NCBI GenBank assembly: GCA_017311185.1
Contig: JAESUZ010004533.1
Span: 930,001 to 994,000, forward strand
DNA length: 64,000 nt
Reading direction: 5' to 3'
Source: Proteles cristata cristata
Taxonomy: Eukaryota; Chordata; Mammalia; Carnivora; Hyaenidae
This document shows positions 55,651 to 64,000 of the stretch, one piece after another (position 1 is the first letter of the stretch; each line of letters opens with the position of its first letter). The position numbers and the translations under genes are program-made. The notes under the pieces were generated by a model. The model worked only from the letters and a program-made list of their open reading frames with translations. It had not been told where the DNA came from and ran no database searches.

Positions 55651-56789
55651 GCTTATCCCTTCTTTAGGATAAATATGAATATCTCTATAATGAATATTTT
55701 AAGGTAAAAGTAAAAACATCAGCATTGTTTTCTAAGACAAATATTCAACTCCTTTCATGACATATGATTATATGCTGGTGCCTTCTATTTTTGATGATAA
55801 AAGATGGACAATTACAGGAGTTTGGTTTTTAAAAGGCCATAAATAGGTGAAGCATATCTTATTGGATAGTGGCCCTTGAGTATAGCCTCCTTCTGTTGAT
55901 ACCACGACAGGATATGCTATGGACCAAGAAAATGTGAGCATTAATTTTTTCCCTTTTCCCAATGAGATAATCTGGTTACTGGTTGTTGCAAAGTAGCATT
56001 GCAACCTATCCTTTAGATTTGGTATAATTGTTTCAGTAATGTCATTATCTCTGAGATAGTGAGAAACTTTAGAAATTAGGGTGACAGAAGTTAAATGTAA
56101 TGGGAAATGAAAGCACAGAAATATAGTTACAAAATTACATATTGTTGAAAATAAAAAAATCATAAGGCACCCAGTTTTTAAAAGCCACTTTCAGTTATTG
56201 GGCTTTTGTTATTTTTTTCCTAACCTCCCATTTTGTATTTGAATTTAATTAGGGTATAAGAACAAATTAATTAATTATGAGGTAGCCAACAGAGACAGAT
56301 AGAATTTCTACACACTTTCAGATGATTGGAAAAAGAGAAATATACCTTCTGATTTTTTCTTTAGATAAAAGGGAATTCTTGGATCTTGCTGTCTAGTATA
56401 TATTATATACACTATTCTCCTAGGCTGTTTTCAAGATTTAAAATGCAAAATATATATTGTATATATGTAAGTTTCTGAGGGTATTTTAGTCATAAAGTTA
56501 AGTGCTTCTATCAACTTCCCAGAGCTCAATTTCAGAAGACATTTAAATCAGAAAGCATAAAAGCATTTAGCAATATCAAGGGAAGGAAAACAGAGCTTCA
56601 TAAAATTTCCAAAGACTATTTTTGTTATTGTTCTTTTCAGACATTTGTTTTGGAACATATAGAACTTCTCCTTATGAATTAAAAAAAAAAAAAACTGGGG
56701 AATGCCATCACCATTAACCTGGAATATCAGCTTTCTAAAAGAGGAAATGTTTATGGTTTCACTGGTGAATCTTTTTAAACCACTTCATC
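55651..56789. other. Anonymous sequence including the longest minus frames
   Basis: About 1.1 kb. The minus frame at 55768-56163 (131 codons) is the second longest in the window. It has no recognisable family, no splice support and a T-rich, hydrophobic-biased composition. I treat it as chance. Confidence 0.45.
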
Positions 56790-57200
56790 AAGGTATGATT
56801 AAGATACAGAAAGCTGTACATATTTAATGTATACAACCCGATGAGTTTGAAGATAAGTACACAGTAGTGAAGCCATCATCATAATCAAGGTCATAAACCT
56901 ACCCATCACCTCTGAAAGTTTCCTCCTGCTGCCTTTCATTCTTTTTTCCCCCTTTTTTTAAACATTTTTTTTCTTTTATGGTAAGAGCATTCATAAGAGC
57001 TACCCTCCTAGCAGATTTTTAAGTATGCAACGCCATATTGTTACCGTAGGCTACATGTTATACAGTAGATCTCCAGAACCTATTTATCTTGCATAACTAA
57101 AATTTTGTACTGTTTGACCAATACCTCCCCACTTCTGCCTCCCTCCAGTCCCTAAAAACCACTATTTAACTCTCTGATTTTCTGAATTTATGATATGTAA
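56790..57200 (-). mobile_element. Old L1 3' region, antisense
   Basis: tgtatacaacccgatgagtt, ataatcaaggtcataaacct, acccatcacctctgaaagtt, then gagctaccctcctagcagat, tacagtagatctccagaacc and tttgtactgtttgaccaata follow the antisense L1 3' UTR. Confidence 0.85.
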
Positions 57201-58302
57201 ATGCTTGTGTGTATTTAGGAAATCTAATGTTATTTCAATAAAGCAGAAAATTAATTATTTCCTCATCTTATTACTATAGTGAGTGGACAGTTCATGATTG
57301 TGCTGAATGACGTTAGCGTGATGTTCCAACAGATGTGTCTGTGATCCCAGGGTCAGCCGGTACAATGTAAGGGATCAGGTCTCCACCCTGTACATGAAGG
57401 GATGAACAGATACGTCACAGGTGTTAAATATTTGGGATATGCGACTTTACCTGCTGTGCTAATTCTGGTAATATGCCAGAGTTCTTAGGTGGAAGTATTT
57501 TTAAAATTGAGATTCATAACAGGGAATTAAAAAAAATATTTTCCTCATAGTTTATCTGATGTAAGTTTCTTTCTAGTTTTGAAGGAACATATTCTGTCAT
57601 GTACTGAAATTTTAGTTTTATTCATAGGAACAAAGTTGGGACTCAACAGAAGGCAATAAAGCCCAAAATAAAGGGTCAAGTGGGTTTAATGCTTTTGATT
57701 ATTACATTTTCTTCAATTTGGTGAGATTCAACACATCAGTTTCTCAATTAGCTAAATACAGAGTGAAATGCAGGAATTTGATGTTAATTGTCAATATGAA
57801 CATAAATAGCTATAAGTCATTAACTCTTTTCAAATGGGAATTCATATTGGAGAAAATGAAATACCAACACGATTAAATGTTTCACACCCTTGATTAAATC
57901 AATGGAGGGAAAAGATAATTTTTTTTAGTTAATTAGTAATTTGGCTGAACAACATTATTGATCTATTTTACATTCAAAGACATGGCACTGAGAAATGATA
58001 CTATAATGATTATTGACAACACACTGTGTTTTTCAAATATTATATTTTCTAATCTTCCAGTCACCTTATGATGTAGATGATACCTCATTCAGAAGAGGGA
58101 GCATGCACAGTGATAGTTTCTCAGAGATCTCATGGCTGTGGCATGTTTGACCCAAAGTCTTCACTCTTTCTACCACTGTACAGTTCTTCCTTGATATAGC
58201 TGTTTGGTCATATTTATCACTTAACATTCTGCCATGAAAAGTCAACATTAACATCACTGCTTTAAAGATAAAATCACTAACATCTCAGGGATCATCTTCA
58301 GT
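57201..58302. other. Repeat-poor stretch with two CRE-like sites
   Basis: About 1.1 kb. The part 57280-57500 is non-repetitive and contains TGACGT (57308-57313) and TACGTCA (57411-57417). A weak MIR-like match is at 58020-58100. No gene. Confidence 0.45.
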
Positions 58303-58315
58303 AAAGGATAGACTT

Positions 58316-58521
58316 GGGGTGCCTGGGTGGTTCAGTCAGTTAAGCATCCAACTTAACTCAGGTCATAATCTCACCATTTGTGGGTTCAAGCCCCGCATAG
58401 GGCTCTGTGCCGACAGCTAGTTCAGAGTCTGGAGCCTGTTTCGGATTCTGTGTCTCCCTCTCTCTGACCTTCCCCTGCTCACACTGTCTCTCTCCGAAAT
58501 AAATAAAAAACAATTTTAAAA
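58316..58521 (+). mobile_element. SINEC, plus strand
   Basis: The head ggggtgcctgggtggttcag. The duplication aaaggatagactt (58303-58315) recurs as aaagtatagcctt (58522-58534). The minus frame at 58358-58600 is SINE read-through. Confidence 0.93.
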
Positions 58522-59262
58522 AAAGTATAGCCTTATGTTTCTGCTTATTCACAATGTCAAGCAATCCAATGATGTCATTGGAGCTGATGATAATGTTCAA
58601 TCTCTCTGGATGGGCAGGAAGGCCAAGGAGAGAAGGCTGACAGGGGCCTGATTCTAGTTGTCTAGAAGAACCAACCTAGGTTATAAAGCATTGTCCTATG
58701 CTAATTTTGAGCTTGTACTCAGTAAATATGAGAGGCAGATCTTTATAGAGTTTTAGGTCAACATTGAGATTAATGCGCTGGAGCTGGGTTTTTAAATAGA
58801 AAGGGAAAAAGGGAAATGAGATACCAAGATGTTCAGTCTATAGGATTAGGAAACCCATTCAAGGTGATAAACGAGAAAGAGGAAATAGGCAAAGTCTAGA
58901 GAATTTCCAAGGTGGGGGTCAGATATTCCTCATGACTTATTTTCTGTGGTGCTGTGGACTTGGATATGGAAATGCTAGATACAGTTAAGAAGATAATGGC
59001 CTGGGCATAGAACTGACTTTTTATTTTCCCAGACATATTCAGAACCACTTTAAAATACTTTATTTGTTCTTAATTCCTTAATTAGTTTTTAATCCAATGT
59101 CTTTCCATAAAATAGAATTTTAAAATGGCAACAGATTGTTTCTCTAATCATCATGAATAATATACCCTCTTCTCTTTTTGAATGGAACTAAAGAATTCAT
59201 TCCTAATTAAAACATGTCTTTATATAGCATTCCAGTGTAAAACTGGAATAAATAAAGAAATA

Positions 59263-59263
59263 A

Positions 59264-59310
<47 letters not shown>

Positions 59311-59311
59311 A
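59263..59311. repeat. (AAAT)n microsatellite
   Basis: About 12 perfect units. Could be an expanded retroelement tail. Confidence 0.98.
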
Positions 59312-59662
59312 ATAATGACAGGAAAAAAAACCCTCTATAAACATAGATTTAAAACCTACATTTCTGTTTTAAGGTAAAAGAGTTACCTTTCTCTATACCT
59401 GTAAAAACACACTAGAAAAATATGAAAAAATTATTCTTTTGTAGTTGACATAAAGGCGCTACTTATAAAATCGAGACACAAATCCCTGATTAATATGGAT
59501 ACTCTACATGTACCATATAGTTATTGGTTCAAAAGTTGTTTTTATTTTAATCAGAAAGATTTTGTCATTCAAGTGTTCAAGTAGCTTATATTTGCAGACT
59601 CAGATAATATAATATAAAACCTAGGAACGTCAGTGCTAGTTATCGTTAATAATTTTTTTCAG

Positions 59663-59741
59663 GTGCTAACATCTTTTAGACAAAAATAAAGACATAATAT
59701 TGGGGGTCCTCTCAGGGATAAGCTACCTGAATGACCTGATG
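59663..59741 (+). other. Candidate cryptic or noncoding exon
   Basis: The left edge is a good acceptor (taataatttttttcag at 59647-59662). The right edge is a strong donor (gatg followed by gtgagt at 59742). A second acceptor-like site (ttttag) ends at 59679; from there one frame is open to the donor. About 60 bp after the donor another pyrimidine tract ends in ctttcag at 59794-59795. This is a pattern observation, not a supported gene. Confidence 0.2.
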
Positions 59742-60078
59742 GTGAGTTGCCTTTTTTTTTTTCTTTTTTTTAATTTTTATCTTTCAGAGAACCAGAGTAA
59801 CTGAACTAGACTCTCCATTATTTCTTTTCAACTGCGTAGGGAACAACATTGCTGTCAGCAGTCCCGGAGAGCTGCTACTTTTATCTGCTAATATCTGTGT
59901 ATATTAGCCATTGATATGAAGTGTAGTATTTACCAAAAAATACCTTCATTTCTTTTCTCCAGATCTTCTGTCTTTCCCATATTTTAAAGAAAACAGGTTT
60001 TTTGTTTCTTAGGGTTTTTTTTCATAAAAGTAAGACATTTTGGCAGGATATAAAGAAAATAGTAAAGAAAAACATGTA

Positions 60079-60299
60079 GGGGCGCCTGGGTGGCTCAGTC
60101 GGTTAAGCGTCTGGCTTCAGCTCAAGTCATGATCTTGTGGTTGGTGGGGTCAAGCCCCTCTTCAGGCTCAAGGCCTGGAGCCTGCTTCGGATTCTGTGTC
60201 TCCCTCTGTCTCTGACCCTTCCCTGCTCATGCACTGTCTCCCTGTCTCTCAAAAATAAACATTAAGAAAAATCTTTACAAAAAAAAAAAAAGAAGAAAC
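60079..60299 (+). mobile_element. SINEC, plus strand
   Basis: The head ggggcgcctgggtggctcag is a perfect match to the canonical start. The duplication aaagaaaaacatgtag recurs at 60300-60315 as aaagaaaaacacatag. The tail is a long A-rich run. Confidence 0.96.
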
Positions 60300-60494
60300 A
60301 AAGAAAAACACATAGATCTTTATTCATTTCACTAACCAAAGATAACTTTTGTTAGGATTTTGTTTCAAAATATGTATCTATATCCTATTCTATCTATATA
60401 TTCATCATCTGTCACTCATCTATCCATCTGTCCATATACCTATATTACACATATATAGAATAAAGCAAGATGATGTTATATGTTAGCCTATAAT
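60300..60494. other. No recognised feature
   Basis: Short, with a (TATC/CATC)-like patch at 60375-60440. Confidence 0.5.
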
Positions 60495-61040
60495 TTAAAG
60501 AAGAAATTAATTCCAGTATAGTTAACATACCGTGTTATATTAGTTTCAGCTGTCCAATATAATGATTCAACAATTCTATGCATTACTCAGTGCTCACCGT
60601 GATAAGTGTACTCTTTAATCTCCATCACCTGTTTCACCCCCACCTACCTCCACTCAGGTAGCCATCAGTTTGTTCTTTATAGTTAAGTCTGTTTCCTGAT
60701 TTGTTGCTATCTTTTTTTTCCTTTGCTTGTTTCTTTTGTTTCTGAAATTCCACACATGAATGAAATCATGTGGTATTCATCTTTCTCTGACTGACGTATT
60801 TCATTTAGCATTATACTCTCTAGATTCATCCATGTTGTTGCAAATAGAAGGATTTTATTTTTTATGGCTAAGTAATATTCCATTTATATATATAATCTCT
60901 TCTTTATCCACTCATATGTTGATGGACACTTGAGCTGCTTCCATAATATGGCTATTATAAATAATAGGAATGCATAAATATTTATTCCTATAAACATAGG
61001 AATGCATGTATCTTTTCAAATTAATGTTGTCATACTCTCT
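60495..61040 (-). mobile_element. Carnivore L1 3' end, antisense
   Basis: ttccagtatagttaacatac, cagtgctcaccgtgataagt, aatgaaatcatgtggtattc, attcatccatgttgttgcaa and atgttgatggacacttgagc are the antisense counterparts of the L1 3' region at 342-1160. Moderately diverged and 5'-truncated. Confidence 0.88.
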
Positions 61041-61053
61041 TAACCTGTAACTT

Positions 61054-61735
61054 TAAAAAAAACTAAGATATAATTCAGTAGTTTAAATTGTACAATTTAG
61101 AAGTTTTTAGCTTATCCACAGGATTGTCTGATCATCATCACTACCTAATTTCAGAATATTTCATCACCCCAAAAAGAAACCTTTGCCTTTTAAAAGTTCC
61201 TCCCTATTCTCTGCCCCCTCCAGCCCCTGACAAATACTAATATACCTTTGAACTCAAAAGATTTACCTATTGTGGATATTTTACATAAATACAATCATAC
61301 CACATGTGGCCTTTTGTGATTGTTTTCTTCACGTACAGTGATTTCAAGGTTCATGCAATTTATAGCATCTACCATCCTTTTCTTGATTGAATATTGTACG
61401 AATATATCACATTTCATTTATCCACTCATCATAATGTCCATTTGGGTTGTTTCTACTCATTGGCTATTATGAATAATGCTGCATAAATGTGTGTACAAGT
61501 TTTTGTGAGAACAAATGCTTTCAGTTCTCTTAGGTATATACCTCGGAGTGGAATTGGTAAATCATATGGTAAATCTACTTTAAATTTTTGAGGAATCACA
61601 AAATTCTCTGTCACAGTACTACACCATTTTACATTCCCACTGGCAACACATGAAGGCTCCAGTTTCTCCAAAACTGACCAACACTTCTTATTTTCCATTT
61701 TTAAAAGTATAGTTATCCTAGTGGCTTTGTATAAT
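61054..61735 (-). mobile_element. Old L1M, 3' UTR to ORF2 tail, antisense
   Basis: gatataattcagtagtttaa, tgatcatcatcactacctaa, ccttttgtgattgttttctt, atgtccatttgggttgtttc, tacctcggagtggaattggt and caccattttacattcccact are in the right order for antisense L1M. The minus frame at 61453-61698 is a piece of decayed ORF2. Confidence 0.88.
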
Positions 61736-61744
61736 CCTTTTTAA

Positions 61745-62980
61745 AGTAAAATTATGCCATTGAATCTATATTAATAAGCCATTCTATGATCATTTTAATG
61801 GCTATATTGTATTCCATTATATCTAGGTGTCATTATTTATCCGTGCCCTGACTGAAATAAGCTTATGTTGTTTTCATTTTTCCTATAATAGAGAACACTG
61901 GACTAAAGATTCATATATATGTGTCCATTTAGGTTATCAACTTTTTTGCATTATTTGAATACAGAAACAATAATACAGTTAACATGTTTATAATATGTTC
62001 TTGTACAGTCACCTGTCCATATTCATAGCATAAATTTCTATTATTGGATCAAAAAATAAGTGTGCTTTAAATCTTGAAAATTTGCCTCCAGCATGGTTGT
62101 ACCAATTTAAATTATTATCAGCAGTACATGGAAGTGTCAGTTTTACCCTACCTTCATCTGTAATATTTATTCTTGGACCAAATGGGAGCATAATTATCCC
62201 ATTAATGTCTTTTATTACTAGTTAGATGGAACACTGCATATATTCTCACTGTGACTGTTTATATCACGACTGTTTATATTTTCCCAGTTGTGTAACAGTG
62301 TTAAATTCTTCTTACATGAAAGGGTTCCTTGCATATTAAAAATATTAATCCCTTGTTACATTTCTATAAGTTGATTCTTTTAAAAATTGTTTGAAATTCT
62401 GAAATTTGTATGTTATTAAAATTATCAATTAGTTCCTTAATATTTTAAATGTGATGTCATGCTTAAAAAACTATCATTTCAAGATTATAATTTTTTATGT
62501 AAAGATATCTAGGACTTGTGTAATGATAAAAACTTTTAATTCTCTAAATTTCCCTCTGAGGGCAGCCTTGGCTATATCTTTCAAGTTTTGAAGTGTACTG
62601 CTATATGTTAAGTAGTACACTATAATTTTAATTTTAGTTTTCTCTTTAAAGAGTTAGTTAACATGAGTGCTCAATTGGTTTTTCTAAATCTCTAGGAATT
62701 TCTTTAATTTTTATCTTCCTTGGAGTTGTTTTAACTTTTCAATATTTTTAAAGCTGTTAAGGATTTTAAGTTTTATTCAATACTGCTTAGAGAATATGAA
62801 TTAAGATTTATGATAATTATCCATATTTTATTTTGGGAGAAAGTAATAGTTTTGTAAACGTTTCATATGTATTTGAATGTACCATATCTTATTTAATAGT
62901 TGCTGTTTTTTTATCTGTTTGATGATAGGTCAGTTTCTGAAAGGGATATATGAAAGCCAGACCATATTTTTTAAATTTAT
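61745..62980 (-). mobile_element. Older L1/HAL1 ORF2 region, antisense
   Basis: tggctatattgtattccatt, tgcctccagcatggttgtac, caatttaaattattatcagc, then aaatttccctctgagggcag, ccttggctatatctttcaag and tactgcttagagaatatgaa follow antisense L1 ORF2. Highly diverged. The minus frame at 62009-62191 is a relic. HAL1 cannot be excluded. Confidence 0.7.
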
Positions 62981-64000
62981 GAGTACTTTTTTACTTTTGT
63001 GTTTTACTCTTTCTTTTAATTATTCTCCAAATTGTTATGCATGCAGCATCAAATAGAAGCACCTCGAATCACCATGGTAACGTAGACAATTCACATCTAT
63101 CACAGTGGCCTAATATACATTGACAGCTTGTGTAATTAGAGAAAATCAGGTCCATTATACATAAATGATGTGGTATCCTTTCTTTAATTCAGTACACAAA
63201 TTATTGTCAAAAATGAGTAGCCCTCTCCTAATTTGATATTTTATCCATTTTTTTAAATACTTAGGCATCTGTTCCGATAGGGTTATCTGTGTTTCATTGG
63301 CTTATTGTAATTCTGCAAATATTAACAAAATATTAATTCTGAAATACATTGAAAGGTGGTACATTAATGATATTTCAAACTAAAACCTGAGTTAAAAGAA
63401 CAATTTTACATTCAGCAACAAAATGAAGTAGTGACTCAACTGGTAAGAGATGAATTTTACCTTATTTTACTCTTCAGAAAAATCTTCATAATAGAAAAAT
63501 GAATAAGCTTCTTGGCTTAAAAATATGTGATTCTAATCCCAGATAGTTATGGCTTATAAACTGGGAATTCTGACAGAAGTTTGACTAATTTAAAATCTAA
63601 AAATATACAGAAAAGCTGCTTTGGAGAATTGGGTTGAGGCAATTCTGTATATGACCCATTTTGTTTGGGTACAGAAACCTACGGGCAGGATTCATATTCC
63701 CCAAGGGCATAATAACAAGGCTAAGAATAGCATTCAGTCAATTCACAGAATTACACAACAGTTAAAGCCCTTTCAATAGACCCTTCCTTTCAAGATATTT
63801 TTAAATGTGAATCTCTCCTTTTTCATTTCTTTCATTCTTTTATTTGTTATTTCTACCGTCCTCCATTCTGCTCTCTTTACTTCCTGCCTTCCTCCCTCTC
63901 TCCCTACTCTGTCTCTCTTTTTCTCTTTCTTCTTCTTGGCTCCCTGATTCGTGACACATACTCATTATTGATCTATGTAGGTCCACTTTCATTTATTTAG
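62981..64000. other. Anonymous sequence, CT-rich near the end
   Basis: About 1 kb of AT-rich sequence with a pyrimidine tract at about 63840-63935. No gene or repeat family recognised. Confidence 0.5.
63840..63935. repeat. CT-rich low-complexity tract
   Basis: ttcctgccttcctccctctc, tctctctttttctctttctt and similar. Confidence 0.85.

Larger units (their letters stand above)
58535..60063. other. Repeat-poor stretch with a candidate exon
   Basis: About 1.5 kb with the (AAAT)n at 59263-59311 and the splice-site arrangement described at 59663-59741. No transposon recognised otherwise. Confidence 0.45.

Noticed and set aside
55768..56163. 131-codon minus-strand frame
   Set aside because: No recognisable motif, low-complexity hydrophobic bias, and no start or splice context. 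It is within the range expected by chance in 64 kb.
101..60299. tRNA genes suggested by A and B boxes
   Set aside because: The boxes belong to tRNA-derived SINE heads. None folds into a complete tRNA with an acceptor stem, and all are followed by SINE bodies.

Overview
The window reads as mammalian nuclear DNA from a feliform carnivore, most likely a cat. The main evidence is 28 copies of a tRNA-derived SINE whose head reads GGGGCGCCTGGGTGGCTCAG and whose tail carries CT-rich and A-rich tracts; this is the carnivore SINEC type in its feliform form. Carnivore-type L1 3' ends are also present. The DNA is AT-rich, has few CpG sites, and contains no operon-like, phage, CRISPR or plasmid structure.

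I find no protein-coding gene, exon set, rRNA, functional tRNA or convincing processed pseudogene. Every open frame is short (about 130 codons at most), and most lie inside SINE, L1 or L2 relics. The window is best read as an intergenic desert or a large intron. I cannot name the locus from sequence alone.

Layout. 1-1.2 kb: 3' end of a carnivore L1 split by a SINE. 1.2-13 kb: scattered SINEs, mostly on the minus strand, with L2 and MIR relics; the largest L2 relic is at 12.0-12.9 kb. 13.9-15 kb: an ancient L1. 17.4-18.2 kb: a MIR split by a 474-bp LTR-like insertion. 20.4-21.6 kb: an old L1 with a young SINE inside it. 23.6-24.4 kb: a MIR split by a young SINE and by a short AT-rich segment that recurs at 31.0 kb. 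27.2-28.9 kb: two back-to-back SINE pairs. 29-38 kb: repeat-poor stretches around an old L1. 38.7-48.8 kb: SINEs, L2 antisense relics and MIRs. 51.8-53.9 kb: four plus-strand SINEs in 2.1 kb. 53.5-57.2 kb: old L1 pieces. 60.5-63 kb: three consecutive antisense L1 pieces. The remainder is anonymous sequence, some of which could be conserved noncoding DNA.

Because no genes are supported, the annotation is a map of insertion history. Target-site duplications and nesting order give relative ages: L2 and MIR oldest, then L1M-type pieces, then carnivore L1, then SINEs. A SINE subgroup with a 4-bp TGCC insertion appears youngest. All repeat family names are from pattern recognition and have not been checked against a repeat library.
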